Below are positions 8,124 to 18,173 of a stretch of DNA of 40,349 nt, piece by piece. The stretch lies in the NCBI GenBank assembly GCA_022340465.1, contig JAJDNW010000067.1, positions 1 through 40,349 of the forward strand, in the 5' to 3' direction. The position numbers and the translations under genes are program-made. The DNA comes from Deltaproteobacteria bacterium. Its GTDB lineage: Bacteria; Desulfobacterota; Desulfobacteria; Desulfobacterales; B30-G6. The first letter of the stretch is position 1. Every line of letters starts with the position of its first letter. The notes beneath the pieces were generated by a model. It made no database searches. It was not told the origin of the DNA and saw only the letters and a list, made by a program, of their open reading frames with translations.

Positions 8124-9827
8124 TCATGCATTGGTGAGCCACACATACTGGTACGGGCTCAACCGGAGTTCGCCGTCTGTATGCTTCTTTCCTGTCAAAA
8201 GATCCACGGAAGAACGTTGCACGCTGATTTGTCTCAAGGGAATATGCAGCGTCCGGCGGGTTATATTGGTCAAGGCAACGATCTCCTGCTCCCTGCAAAA
8301 ACGCTTGATGGCAAACACATGCGGCCCGGCATCGATCACTTCGAATGCCGCCTTGGGATGAAAAGCGGGTTGCCCGCGGCGCGTTCGTATGAGGCGCACG
8401 TACCCGGAAAATATCTTGGCCCGCAACGCGTCGGTATCGCTCAATTCGGCGGCAATCTCGCGCATGTCCAGTTTTTCCCTGTTGATTGTCCGGGGCATTC
8501 CCGTTTTCCTGACGCCTTCCAGCCAGTTGCGCGATCCTAAGAGGCTGTGAATGTAAGTGGCCGGCACGCCCGGCAAGACGTATTGGATGGCCTGCGAAGC
8601 TAGAAATTTCTGCGCCGCCAAGCGCCGCTCCCCCGCCAGAATAGCATCCACGTAAGTGATGTTCAGTTCATAGGGACTTTCGGTGCCGTCGGGGTTCTGC
8701 TTGTGTGAAACCAGCCCGCCGTGGGCTTTTACCAGCGCGACCAGCCGGTCGATCTCGTCTTGCGTCAGAATCCCTTCCAGGGGCCGCACGCCGATGCCGT
8801 CATGGGAAGCCGTAAAATTAAAGAAGGTGGTGTTGCCCTCCTCCAGGTACAGCGTTTGCGCCCACGCCGCCAGGCGGGATACGTCTCCTACGGAAAACGC
8901 GTGCAGCAACAGGGGAGGCAGGGTGAAATTGTAAACCATCTGAGCCTCGTCACCGCATTTCCCGAAATACCGGATGTTTTCCTCATGGGGTACGTTGGTT
9001 TCCGTCAGGAGAACGACATCCGGAGCCGTCATGTCCAGTATACAGCGAAACAGTTTCACCACGGCATGGGTTTGGGGAAGATGGATCGAAGGGGTCCCGA
9101 TCTCCTTCCACAGGTAGGCGATGGCATCCAGTCTCAGAATAGAGGCCCCCTTGGCCACATAAAAAAGAAGGACGTCAACCATTTTTTCTAGCACGTCCAG
9201 GCTCTTGAAATTGAAGTCGATCTGGTCTTTGCTGAAGGTGGTCCACAGGTGCACCCGGTCACCGTTCTTTTTGCGGTATGCCGACAACAGCGGCAGTGAA
9301 CGGGGTCGGGTGACCGTGGACAGGTCTGAGGCCGGGTCTACCTCGATGGCAAATTCCTCAAAGCCCTTTTCACCGGCAAGATACTGTTCAAACCACCGGC
9401 TTTTGGATGAAAAGTGGTTCACCACGTAGTCGAACATCAATCGAAAGTCCCTGCCGATGGCCGCCACATCGTCCCAGGTGCCGAGCCGTGGATCGATGCT
9501 GAAAAAATCGATAACCGCAAAGCCGTCATCGGATGAAAAGGGGAAAAAGGGAAGAAAGTGAATGCCCGCAACCACTTCTTTGAGGCGGGTCTTCAAAAAG
9601 TCATGCAGGGTTTTGAGGGGCGCCTCCCCCGGTCTTTTCAACGTGTCGCCATAGGTAATCAGCACCACGTCCTTTTGTGAAAAATAACCGCCGGCCTTTC
9701 TGGGTCGCCTGGGGAATGCCCGAACAAGGGGCATGATGCGGTCAAACGCCCTGGCGCCCTTTTTATCCCCGTAAATACGGATGAGCAGCCGCTTTACCTT
9801 CCGAGCACCTTCTTTCATCGATGTCAC
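8124..9827 (-). CDS. GH13_18 sugar phosphorylase (sucrose/glucosylglycerate phosphorylase-like)
   Basis: This 567-residue alpha-amylase-superfamily enzyme phosphorolyses an alpha-glucoside to glucose 1-phosphate. Visible catalytic regions are FDYVVNH, LRLDAIAYLWK (nucleophile Asp), LLTETNVPHEENI (acid/base Glu) and ASHDGIG (transition-state Asp). The order and spacing closely resemble E. coli YcjM, known as a glucosylglycerate phosphorylase, rather than a hydrolytic amylase. Sucrose or glucosylglycerol are other possible substrates within the subfamily. The start is either GTG 9827 or ATG 9818; GGGGTGA in front favours the latter. No sugar transporter or synthase adjoins it. Glucosylglycerate is a compatible solute, so turnover of an osmolyte is a reasonable inference. 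Confidence 0.87.
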   Translation of the reverse strand: MTSMKEGARKVKRLLIRIYGDKKGARAFDRIMPLVRAFPRRPRKAGGYFSQKDVVLITYGDTLKRPGEAPLKTLHDFLKTRLKEVVAGIHFLPFFPFSSDDGFAVIDFFSIDPRLGTWDDVAAIGRDFRLMFDYVVNHFSSKSRWFEQYLAGEKGFEEFAIEVDPASDLSTVTRPRSLPLLSAYRKKNGDRVHLWTTFSKDQIDFNFKSLDVLEKMVDVLLFYVAKGASILRLDAIAYLWKEIGTPSIHLPQTHAVVKLFRCILDMTAPDVVLLTETNVPHEENIRYFGKCGDEAQMVYNFTLPPLLLHAFSVGDVSRLAAWAQTLYLEEGNTTFFNFTASHDGIGVRPLEGILTQDEIDRLVALVKAHGGLVSHKQNPDGTESPYELNITYVDAILAGERRLAAQKFLASQAIQYVLPGVPATYIHSLLGSRNWLEGVRKTGMPRTINREKLDMREIAAELSDTDALRAKIFSGYVRLIRTRRGQPAFHPKAAFEVIDAGPHVFAIKRFCREQEIVALTNITRRTLHIPLRQISVQRSSVDLLTGKKHTDGELRLSPYQYVWLTNA

Positions 9828-9959
9828 CCCGCTTTCAGCGCAACCCTCCGCGCAGCGAGCTTAGAGCGGTTGTTGAAGTAGATCCAAATAGCGCCCATGG
9901 CCGGGGGGTATCCTATCGGGCGAATTAATCATCACAACGTTGCAAAAGCCTGAGACTGC

Positions 9960-10532
9960 TCAGCTCTGGAAGCGCTCTTCCTCGAGTTCCAGGTTCAGAA
10001 ACTCGAAACGCCCCGCCTTCCTGTCTTCGAAATAGCTTTTCAGGGTGGTGCGGATGACGGGAAAGGCGATGTCGTCCCATGGCACCTCTTCTTCGTCCAA
10101 CAATCTGACTTCGGAACTTTCCCGGGTTTTCCGGAACTCGGGCGCTAACATGCGGGCGCGGAACATCATGTACACCTGGTTGACCCACGGCAGGTCATAT
10201 ACCCTGTAGGGGGCGATGATGCGCACCGTTGTCCGGGTTTCCTCCCAGGTTTCGCGCGCGGCCCCATCGGCGGCGGTTTCGCCGTTTTCCATGAAGCCCG
10301 CCGGCAGGGTCCACTTTCCCAGTTGAGGCTCGATGTCCCGTCTGCAGAATAGGATGCGGTCTTGCCATTCCGGTATGCAGCCAACCACCATTTTGGGGTT
10401 TTGATACTGGATATGACCGCAGTTGTGGCACACATGCCTGAGACGGTCGTCATCTTCCGGTACTTCACGGCTGACTTTCAAGCCGCACACGGGGCAGTAT
10501 TTTATTTTTGCAGGAGATAGATCATGTATCAT
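9960..10532 (-). CDS. Nudix hydrolase with N-terminal zinc ribbon
   Basis: This 190-residue protein has a zinc ribbon formed by Cys13, Cys16, Cys35 and Cys38, followed by a Nudix fold. The Nudix box is GFMENGE...RETWEE near residues 92-112; the usual glycine after EE-x is replaced (EETRT), but the metal-binding glutamates are kept. Zinc-ribbon Nudix proteins in this group hydrolyse nucleoside-diphosphate derivatives such as NADH or ADP-ribose, in the manner of NudC. The substrate is not determined here. It ends 132 bp upstream of the phosphorylase gene and begins after a 227-bp intergenic region with a palindromic repeat, so it may be co-transcribed with the phosphorylase. Confidence 0.88.
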   Translation of the reverse strand: MIHDLSPAKIKYCPVCGLKVSREVPEDDDRLRHVCHNCGHIQYQNPKMVVGCIPEWQDRILFCRRDIEPQLGKWTLPAGFMENGETAADGAARETWEETRTTVRIIAPYRVYDLPWVNQVYMMFRARMLAPEFRKTRESSEVRLLDEEEVPWDDIAFPVIRTTLKSYFEDRKAGRFEFLNLELEEERFQS

Positions 10533-10600
10533 AGGTATCGCTCATAGTCACCGTGTCGTTTATGCAACCTTGACATTATTCAATAAAATAAAGGCTCCGA

Positions 10601-10684
10601 GGAGTCCAAAGTTCATAAGTCATAGCTGATAGCATGCCATGTGCTATCAGCTATGAGCTTATTCTTCGGATCCTTGGACCCTGG
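10601..10684. repeat. Intergenic palindromic repeat module R1
   Basis: A perfect 14-bp stem (10621-10634 with 10642-10655) built from CATAGCTGATAGCA is flanked by GTCCAA (10604-10609) and TTGGAC (10674-10679), which are inverted. A GGATCCTTGGACC segment closes it. It shares words with modules at 20691, 30486 and 37890. It lies between the Nudix gene and the end of the fusion gene, and may act as a terminator for the fusion gene. Confidence 0.7.
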
Positions 10685-10759
10685 TTCATTAAACCGTGTA
10701 CCGTATACCGTAACCCGAAGTCTGCGCTTGTTTAGGATTATTGTATCACCGACAGAGTG

Positions 10760-13700
10760 TCAGCCGTCAACCTGTAAACAATCCTCCTGCAGCACCTTCT
10801 CCAGCGACGCCAGCAGGCCTGCTGCATTTTCCTCCGAAAAAACGAGCGGCGGTTTCAGTTTGAGTACGTTGTGCAGCGGGCCGTCGGTACTCATCAGATA
10901 GCCATGGTCCCGCATACGATTCACGATGTAAGCGGCGTGTCCGGGTGCCGGCTCGAGGCTTTGGCGGTCTTTGACCAATTCCACCCCGATAAAAAGCCCC
11001 AGGCCGCGCACCGAACCGATAAGCGAAAATTGGCGCATCAGGTTTTTGAAGCCGGCCAGCAGCCCGGCACCCACCTTGAGGGCGTTTTCCTGCAACCGCT
11101 CCTCTTGGATGACGTCCAGCACCGCCATGCCGATGGCGCACGACACGGGATTGCCGCCGAAGGTGTTGAAATACTCCATCCCGTTGTAAAAAGCATCCGC
11201 GATTTCGCGCGTGGTCACGACGGCCGCCATGGGGTGGCCGTTGCCGATCGGCTTTCCAACGGTAACGATGTCCGGTACACAGCCTTGTGTTTCAAAGGCC
11301 CAGAAGTGGGTGCCGGCGCGACCGAGGCCGACCTGCACCTCGTCCGCGATGCAGACGCCGCCGGCGGCACGGACATGCTCAAAGGCCAGCCGCATGTAAT
11401 TGTCGGGCAGCACCACCTGTCCGCCGCACCCCAGTATGCTCTCACAGATAAAGGCAGGGCCGCCCCTTCCATGATCGGCTATCTGCAGAACGGCTTCCTT
11501 GACGTAGGCGGCGTAGGCGGCAGCGGTGGCCTGATCCATCCCTTTATGCGGCCCGCGATAGCCGTCGGGCATGACAACGGTTTTCACATACCCCGGCGCC
11601 CCCATCCCCCCCGGGCCGTCATGCTTGTACGGGCTGACGTCTATGAGCAGATTGGTGTTACCGTGATAGGAACCGTCAAGGGAAATAATCTCTTTCCCGC
11701 CGGTGTAGGCCCTCGCCAGGCGGAAAGCGAGCTCGTTGGCCTCGCTGCCGGTGCAAACGAAAAAGCAGACGCTCAATGGGTCCGGGAGCGTTGTGAGCAG
11801 GCGCCGGGCGTATTCCACGATGTTGTCGTGCAGATAGCGTGTGTTGGTGTTCAACACCGCCATTTGCCGCTGCCCGGCATGCACCACATGGGGGTGGCAG
11901 TGCCCCACATGGCTCACGTTGTTGACACCGTCCACATAGACCTGACCGTCCTCGCTGAACAGATACTGCGCCTCCCCCCTGACGATTTTCAACGGATTGT
12001 CGTAGGAAATGCTCAGGTTGCGCCCGATGTGCGCCTCCCTGAAAGCCAGGATCTCCTTTTCCGTCCTCCCGCTGAATTTCAGACAGGTTTCGGGGATTCC
12101 CAGGATGACATTCGGATCCGGGCAGATGCTTTGCCATACCGTTTCCCGGCTGGGCCGGGCCACCCCGGGGAAGTTTCCGGCTGCATCCAGCATGTCGGTG
12201 ATGACCTGAAAGTGGAGGTGCGGCGGCCACCCGCCGTTCACCGCAGTGTCGCCCACTTCGGCAAACACCTCGCCCTTTTCGATGATCCTTCCAGCCGTCA
12301 ATCCGTCCAGGGATTCCAAGCTCAAATGCCCGTAAAGGGTGTAAAAGGGGCCTTCTCCCGTGGTGTGTTCCAGAATAATGGTGGGGCCGTAATCCAGCGG
12401 CACGGCATTGTTGTGAAAACTGTGGACCTTGCCCTCCATGAATGCAAAGACAGATGCGCCGGCGTCCATGTAGAGGTCGATGCCCAGATGAATCGTTCGC
12501 CGTTCCGGCATGGCTTCCGTTTTGTTTTCATAGGCCGCTGTGCGATAGATAAAGCGGGCTTCGCCATAGCGGCCTATGCCGACCTTGGCATTGTGGCGGT
12601 GCAGTTCCGCCGTTATGCGGTCTGCCAGAAGGACGGCGTCACCGGCTTTCTGCCCCGGCCCCAAAAAGGCGCTGCCCACGGAGAGATCGAATACGAGCTG
12701 GTCCGGCTTGTGAAGGCCTGGCTCGACCACGGGCGCGAACTCCTTGCGCCGCTCCTCCAGCCACGCCAAAATGCGGCTGCTGTGAGCCACCGGCTGCAAT
12801 CCGCAGGCCGCCCTGAAAACATAACGGGCCAAACGTGGATGAATGCCCTCAAGGCGCTGCAGCAGCGACCAGGCCGGCTTCTCCGAAATGCGCAGGTAAG
12901 CGTTTTCCGGTTCCAGGCTGAACTGGTGGGCGCTGTGGCACACGCTCATGCAAAGTCGCATGCATATAAGGCCGTAAAGGGCCTCGAGTTCCGCTTCCGA
13001 CAGCGGGTTTATTTCGTGGTAGCCCTTGACAATATGTCCGGCGACGGCCAGCGGGTCATGTTTCCCCAGCATGGCGTACGCACACACGATGGCCAGTTCA
13101 TTCACCGTCCGGGTGTGCGCCATGTCGCCGAAGTCGATGAGGCCGTCCACCCGGTTTCCCCATTTCCCATCGGGAACGACCAGGATATTGTAATCGTTGC
13201 CGTCATTGTGAATCACACCCACGCGCAAATCCGCCGTCAGCGGCTCCGTGTGTGTTTGAAACGTTTTGAGAAAACCGGCCACCAGGTGACGCCTGTTTTT
13301 TTCGGCAATGCTGCCGATCAACCGTTCAACCACTTGAGACGCCTGCTTCAAATCCCAGTGAAACGGCCGGTGGGCCACGGGATGATCGTATCCCGAAAGG
13401 GAACGGTCCACGCGGCCGAAAAACCGTCCGAGGTCAGCCAGCAAACGTGCGTCGTGCGGCTTTACCAGGGCGAAAGGCGTGCCGGGAAGATAGGTGAGCA
13501 ATCGCACGAAATGCCGCCTTCCCTTTCCACCGTCGACCGTGGTTATGGAATCCCCCTGCAGGGTCTTGCACACGGTCGGGCATCCCGCCCTGCCGCCGGC
13601 ATGTAGCTTTTTGTCCCGTCCCAATCGTTGCATGACCTGGTTCTGAAAATCCAGCCTGTCATATGCTTCAACGGCATTGGCGATCTTCAAAACGAAGGCC

Positions 13701-13846
13701 TTCCCGTCTCCCGTGGTAACGCTGAAATTTTGATCCCGCTCGCTGGGAAGTTCCCGGCAGGCGCCCGCGATGCCATACCGTTCGGCGGCTAACTTCCGGG
13801 CATCCTGCGCACTGAAATTCGGTGCGTGTTGTACGATTGATAACAT
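10760..13846 (-). CDS. APH kinase - M23 peptidase-like - class III aminotransferase/phospholyase fusion
   Basis: This large cytoplasmic protein is about 1,028 residues from ATG 13846; a GTG at 13897 is also in frame, but family homologs begin near the ATG. Domain 1 (about 1-400) is a phosphotransferase of the APH/hydroxylysine-kinase type with HNDGNDYN (HxDxxxxN) near residue 210 and IDFGD. Domain 2 (about 440-560) is an M23/LytM fold with HLGID, YGHL and HLHFQ, so its zinc ligands appear intact. Domain 3 (about 610-1028) is a class III PLP enzyme with the Schiff-base lysine in [11 protein letters not shown] near 864. Related human enzymes are hydroxylysine kinase and the ammoniophospholyases for phosphoethanolamine and phosphohydroxylysine. 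A reasonable reading is phosphorylation of an amino alcohol followed by elimination of phosphate and ammonia. The role of the M23 domain is unknown. Confidence 0.88.
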   Translation of the reverse strand: MLSIVQHAPNFSAQDARKLAAERYGIAGACRELPSERDQNFSVTTGDGKAFVLKIANAVEAYDRLDFQNQVMQRLGRDKKLHAGGRAGCPTVCKTLQGDSITTVDGGKGRRHFVRLLTYLPGTPFALVKPHDARLLADLGRFFGRVDRSLSGYDHPVAHRPFHWDLKQASQVVERLIGSIAEKNRRHLVAGFLKTFQTHTEPLTADLRVGVIHNDGNDYNILVVPDGKWGNRVDGLIDFGDMAHTRTVNELAIVCAYAMLGKHDPLAVAGHIVKGYHEINPLSEAELEALYGLICMRLCMSVCHSAHQFSLEPENAYLRISEKPAWSLLQRLEGIHPRLARYVFRAACGLQPVAHSSRILAWLEERRKEFAPVVEPGLHKPDQLVFDLSVGSAFLGPGQKAGDAVLLADRITAELHRHNAKVGIGRYGEARFIYRTAAYENKTEAMPERRTIHLGIDLYMDAGASVFAFMEGKVHSFHNNAVPLDYGPTIILEHTTGEGPFYTLYGHLSLESLDGLTAGRIIEKGEVFAEVGDTAVNGGWPPHLHFQVITDMLDAAGNFPGVARPSRETVWQSICPDPNVILGIPETCLKFSGRTEKEILAFREAHIGRNLSISYDNPLKIVRGEAQYLFSEDGQVYVDGVNNVSHVGHCHPHVVHAGQRQMAVLNTNTRYLHDNIVEYARRLLTTLPDPLSVCFFVCTGSEANELAFRLARAYTGGKEIISLDGSYHGNTNLLIDVSPYKHDGPGGMGAPGYVKTVVMPDGYRGPHKGMDQATAAAYAAYVKEAVLQIADHGRGGPAFICESILGCGGQVVLPDNYMRLAFEHVRAAGGVCIADEVQVGLGRAGTHFWAFETQGCVPDIVTVGKPIGNGHPMAAVVTTREIADAFYNGMEYFNTFGGNPVSCAIGMAVLDVIQEERLQENALKVGAGLLAGFKNLMRQFSLIGSVRGLGLFIGVELVKDRQSLEPAPGHAAYIVNRMRDHGYLMSTDGPLHNVLKLKPPLVFSEENAAGLLASLEKVLQEDCLQVDG

Positions 13847-14022
13847 CTTTAATACCTTGAACCCTTTTTCCGCATATTGCCAGAGCGGGCGCCTCACCGT
13901 ATTATTTCGAACGTATAGCCCTGTTCGGCATTACGGCCGCTTCTAACCGAGTTTTTCACGGCCGCGGCGCTATTATTCCTCGGCAATCGTTGTGCCTTGG
14001 TTTGGGTTATTGACCCGTTAAA

Positions 14023-15189
14023 TTATGTCTGCCTGACTCTTGGAAAAAAGCAGATTATCACCACCGTTGCAAGGGGCATCAGCGTCAAGCAGAACAGGGT
14101 TGTCTGTAACGATGACAGGTCCGCCAGCTTTCCCACCAGTGGTGAAAAAGCCCCTCCGAGACCGTAGGCAAAGCCCATCATCAGACTCGCCACCATGGAG
14201 CGCCCCTTCGGCGCCAATTCCTGAGCCATTACGACGCCGATGGGAAGCGTGGCAAGGGCAAAAAAGCCGCCCACAGCGGCCGCCGGGTAAGCCCATTTTC
14301 CCTGGGCAAAGAGAAACAGCATCAGTGCTGGAGCCATTGTCATATGGGCGGCTATGAAGATCTTCTTAAAATCGATCCGGTCGGAAAGAAAACCCGCCAG
14401 AAGCCCGCTGGCCGTACCGGCGACGATGAAGATGGACGTTATGGCTCCGATGGAAACCAAAGAATATCCCCTCTCCGCCAGCAGCACCGTCATGAAGGTG
14501 AGAAATGATTGTGCAATGGCCGCCCGCAGCACCATGACCAGCCAAATAAGCACAAGCGGTTTCCAGACAGCGCCCAGGGTTTCTTTCAGGGACCCCAAAA
14601 ATCCGGCGTATTTCAAGCCTTCGCTCACGGGAACCGGCAGAGCATAAAACAGATAGACAAGGGGTACGATGCCGATGAGCATGGTCGCCGGCATCATGGC
14701 CATGCCGAATTCAACCACATACCAGGTGATGAAGATAGGCCCGATGCCGAAGGCCAGGGTTCCACCCGTGTTGAAAATAGACATGGAAAAGCCCGTATTG
14801 CGTCCGCCGTACAAAGGCACCATGCCGGTGACAGCCGGATGGAACATGGACGACCCCACGGATCCCAGGGCAAACATGCAGACAAGCAGAAAGAAGGAAG
14901 GGGTGATTCCGGCCAGGGGGATGCACACGGCGGTCAATGCCACCCCGCCCAGGGCGAAAACCCTGGTCTGGTAACGATCGGCAAAATAGCCCACGGGCGG
15001 CTGAACGATGAAGGCCAGAAAGCGGATAATACCCGTAAACAGACCCACCTGGGCCATGGACAGGGAAAACTTTTCTACGAAACCGGGGATCAGCGGCGTG
15101 GAAAAGGAGGAATAGAAATCGCCGGTGAAGTGAACCAGGGTCAGGGTAAAAATGATCTTGATGTCGGTCCTGGGGTTGCGCGGCGTCAC
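14023..15189 (-). CDS. MFS transporter (fosmidomycin-resistance-like)
   Basis: This is a 388-residue membrane protein with the roughly 12 hydrophobic segments of the major facilitator superfamily. GYFADRYQTR between TM2 and TM3 is the typical loop motif. GSSMFHPAVTG and SIFNTGGTLAFGIGP resemble the Fsr group, which exports or exchanges small molecules. GTG 15189 is the start, with AAAGGATC upstream. It lies 14 bp after the MttB-like gene stop, so the two are almost certainly co-transcribed and it may import or export that enzyme's substrate. No ligand can be inferred from sequence. Confidence 0.88.
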   Translation of the reverse strand: MTPRNPRTDIKIIFTLTLVHFTGDFYSSFSTPLIPGFVEKFSLSMAQVGLFTGIIRFLAFIVQPPVGYFADRYQTRVFALGGVALTAVCIPLAGITPSFFLLVCMFALGSVGSSMFHPAVTGMVPLYGGRNTGFSMSIFNTGGTLAFGIGPIFITWYVVEFGMAMMPATMLIGIVPLVYLFYALPVPVSEGLKYAGFLGSLKETLGAVWKPLVLIWLVMVLRAAIAQSFLTFMTVLLAERGYSLVSIGAITSIFIVAGTASGLLAGFLSDRIDFKKIFIAAHMTMAPALMLFLFAQGKWAYPAAAVGGFFALATLPIGVVMAQELAPKGRSMVASLMMGFAYGLGGAFSPLVGKLADLSSLQTTLFCLTLMPLATVVIICFFPRVRQT

Positions 15190-15203
15190 GAGCGATCCTT
15201 TCT

Positions 15204-16627
15204 TTATTCGCAGGCCTTTTTTTTCAGCCTTTGGAACTCCCCATCAATTTCATCGCCCAGAGGCAGGGACCTGTGTGAAGCCAGAATCCGATCAACCTGC
15301 CGACGGGAGCGCCCCAGCAGGGTCTCCCGGCCCCCATCGTCCCACTCCTCGAACGACCAGGACCGTTCGAGTCCGCTCATTTGCCAGACGCCTGCCCTCA
15401 GCGCTTCGAGCGTCGAGGGGTGATCCAGAAAGTGACCGCCGGGTCCCTTTTCATCGATCAGATCTTCCATCCAACGATCCCCGCCGGTCGGAATGCCTTT
15501 GCCTGCATGCAGGCATGCATTGAATATCTCCACGTCGATCATCATTTTTTCAAGGCTCAAAATCATCGAGCTCCCCAAAAGTCCGGCCCCCTCCAGAATA
15601 TCCGGCCGGGCCATCACAGCTAAAGACGCGGTCATCGCCGCCTGGTAACTGCTCTGTATCCCGGGTGTGAAAGCGGCCGTACCCAGACCCGACGTCTGGG
15701 CAGCCAGTCCGTAATACCTGGCCATTTCGGTGGAAGCGGCGCTGATCAGACCGTGCTCGACGGCCCCGCTTTTTACACAACCGGTTCTGGGATCCATCAG
15801 CGCCGAAACCGGTGCGTAAATCACCGGCACCCCTTCTTCGGCGGCCTGAACGAGCGTTAACGTCGCCAGAATCTCGCAGTTGGCCATCAGCAGGGTGGAA
15901 GCCAGGCTGGCAGGCGCCGTCGCCCCCATCAGCGGCATGGGTACGACGGCAACGGGAAGTCCGTATCCAGCGAGTTCCAGATAGGCCTCGGTGTATCGCG
16001 CGTCGATGCGCAAGGGAGATTCCGGGCACAGCACCAGCGACAAGGGTTTTTTCTGCCTGATCTCGTTTGTCGATCCGAAAACGATTTGCAGGGCCTCCTT
16101 CAGCCAGACGGCGTGGTCGGTGGAAGCGACCACGTCTTGGACATGCTTGGAAAAATTGGCAAACAGGCTGTAGAGGTAGTCCACGTAATCACGCATGGTT
16201 CCCTTACGGTCCGTTGCCGTGACGATACACCAATAGACGCCTATTTCATCCAACGCATCCGCGAGGCGGGTGGCCGCCAGCCAGTCATCGAAGGTCGAAT
16301 CCCGGTATTCCCCGGTGACCCGGTCGATGGCTCTGGTTCCTTCTCCGGACATGAGCAGCGTGCAGCCCCCTGTATTCATGGGAAGGTCCCGGCCGGTCCT
16401 CCTGGCGCCCAGGCTGAATCTCCTGGGAACGGATTGCAGGGCGCGTTCAACCACCTCGCGGGGCAGCCGGACCACGTGGTTTTTCCCCCCGACCTGGGCT
16501 CCGTATCGTGCAAGGCAGGCTCTCCCCCTGCCGGTTTCCACTTTTACCCCGGTAGTGGACAGAACACGCAGGGAACGCTCGTGAAGTGCTTCTTTCTCAT
16601 CCGCGGAAAGAAGGTTCAAAACCGGTT

Positions 16628-16631
<4 letters not shown>
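15204..16631 (-). CDS. MttB-superfamily (non-pyrrolysine) methyltransferase
   Basis: This 475-residue protein of the trimethylamine methyltransferase family has its normal length and no in-frame TAG, so it is a non-Pyl member. Characterised non-Pyl members such as MtgB demethylate glycine betaine, proline betaine or carnitine and pass the methyl group to a corrinoid protein. Family features include the LPREVVERAL N-terminal segment, GCTLLMSGEGTRAID and LGSSMILSLEKMMIDVEI near the C-terminus. GTG 16631 is the start and overlaps the TGA of an eroded upstream frame (GTGA). No corrinoid protein or MtrH-like partner is encoded within the window, so the methyl acceptor must be elsewhere. The MFS gene follows after 14 bp. 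The substrate is unknown. Confidence 0.88.
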
Positions 16632-16841
<210 letters not shown>

Positions 16842-16997
16842 TCAGGTTGCGTTCCTGCAACCTAACCTGGGTCTACGTCTCGGGAACACCCGGCAACCGG
16901 ATCGGAATCCGAAATTGCGCTATTATTATCACACTTTCGTTTTAAAAACAGTGACAAATTATCCCAATGCCGCATCCTTACAACAAGGAGGTATGTC

Positions 16998-17897
16998 ATG
17001 CAGAAATCACGGACGCCTGTCGCCCTGCTGAACACCGCTGACCGCAAAGGCGGTGTCGGCCCTACCATCGACAAACTGGGAATCAACCCCGTTAAAGGCA
17101 AACAAGTACTGGTAAAACCCAATTTCAACACGGCCGACCGCACGCCGGGATCGACCCACAACGACACCCTTGTCGCTTTGGTGAAAAAGATCTGGGACAT
17201 GGGCGCCCGTACCGTCAGTCTGGGAGAACGCAGCTATCCGCCCACCCGGCAGGTAATGGAGCAGAAAGGCGTGATTCCGCTTCTGGAAAAGCTGGACGTA
17301 CAAATTATCGACTTCGATACGCTGCCGCCCGAAGACTGGGTAAAGGTGGATGTGGAAAACTCCCACTGGCGGGATGGCTTCAGGATCGCGCGGCCCGTTA
17401 TGGAAAGCGAGTGTCTGGTCTCCACCGGTTGTTTGAAAACCCACCAGTTCGGTGGCGTGTTCACCCACTCCCTGAAGCTGCACGTCGGGGTCGTTCCAAC
17501 CACCCGCAACGGGTTCGATTACATGACCGAACTCCACGGGTCTCCTCACCAGAGGCAGTTAATCGCCGAAATCAACGCCCCTTTCAAAACCGATCTGATC
17601 TTCATGGACGGCGTCGAAGCTTTCGTGGATGGGGGACCGGCCACGGGAAAAAAGGCAAGAGGCGATGTGCTGCTGGCGTCTGTGGACAGAATCGCCATCG
17701 ATGCGGTGGGTATCGCGGTCTTGAAAACACTGGGATCCAATCAGGAAATCATGAATACGGCCATTTTCGACCATGATCAGATTGCCCGGGCCGTCGAGCT
17801 GGGCATCGGCGTGAGCGCCGTATCCGACATCCGGGTCGTGGCCGTCGACGAAAAAAGCACGGCCTTAAAAGACCGCGTTCTCAAAGAACTCATCTGA
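16998..17897 (+). CDS. DUF362 domain protein
   Basis: This 299-residue protein of the DUF362 family shows the characteristic N-terminal VLVKPNFN, the middle segment CLVSTGCLKTHQFGG and the later FMDGVEAFVDGGPATG. The family is found in many anaerobes, sometimes fused to ferredoxin domains; no ferredoxin motif is present here. The biochemical role is not established. A very strong ribosome site (AAGGAGG) precedes ATG 16998. It is followed 13 bp later by a zinc-ribbon gene, and the pair ends at a bidirectional terminator. The divergent region 16815-16997 has an AT-rich stretch but no promoter I would commit to. Confidence 0.85.
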   Translation: MQKSRTPVALLNTADRKGGVGPTIDKLGINPVKGKQVLVKPNFNTADRTPGSTHNDTLVALVKKIWDMGARTVSLGERSYPPTRQVMEQKGVIPLLEKLDVQIIDFDTLPPEDWVKVDVENSHWRDGFRIARPVMESECLVSTGCLKTHQFGGVFTHSLKLHVGVVPTTRNGFDYMTELHGSPHQRQLIAEINAPFKTDLIFMDGVEAFVDGGPATGKKARGDVLLASVDRIAIDAVGIAVLKTLGSNQEIMNTAIFDHDQIARAVELGIGVSAVSDIRVVAVDEKSTALKDRVLKELI

Positions 17898-17910
17898 AGC
17901 GGCCGATGTC

Positions 17911-18144
17911 ATGATGACTGTTTGCAAACACCGCAATCTCGTGCTCCTGCCCGCAAAACAAAAACGGTTGCGTTGCCGCCACTGTCACTTGACAATTACC
18001 CCGGAAGAACTCGATGGCGGCTACTGTCCCGAATGTTACGAGGTCTCCGGGATAAGGCGGGATGACTTCGAGGAGATCGAAGACAAAACACAGGGCGCCG
18101 TCCAGTACCGCTGTGAGGATTGCGGTGTGCTTGTAACCTCATAA
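17911..18144 (+). CDS. Small multi-zinc-ribbon protein
   Basis: This 77-residue protein has cysteine pairs CRHC, CPEC and CEDC plus an N-terminal CxH, enough for two treble-clef or ribbon zinc sites. No enzyme domain is present. Small zinc ribbons like this often act as nucleic-acid or protein adaptors, but no specific family was recognised. It starts 13 bp after the DUF362 gene and ends at the hairpin 18141-18173, so it is likely the second gene of a two-gene operon. Two adjacent ATG codons (17911, 17914) could serve as the start. Confidence 0.7.
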   Translation: MMTVCKHRNLVLLPAKQKRLRCRHCHLTITPEELDGGYCPECYEVSGIRRDDFEEIEDKTQGAVQYRCEDCGVLVTS

Positions 18145-18173
18145 ATTTTCGGGCCTATGACCCAAAAATTTAT
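18141..18173. terminator. Bidirectional terminator between convergent genes
   Basis: A 13-bp stem with one mismatch (18141-18153 with 18161-18173) surrounds a 7-nt loop. The stem is ATAAATTTT-rich with a GGG/CCC core, so it presents T-runs on both strands. It separates the zinc-ribbon gene from the AcuA-like gene and overlaps the latter's last codons. Confidence 0.85.

Noticed and set aside
10871-13606. 911-codon open frame on the plus strand
   Set aside because: It lies wholly antisense to the kinase-M23-phospholyase fusion, has no recognisable domain, and the minus-strand frame has three clear domains. GC-rich codon bias explains the openness.
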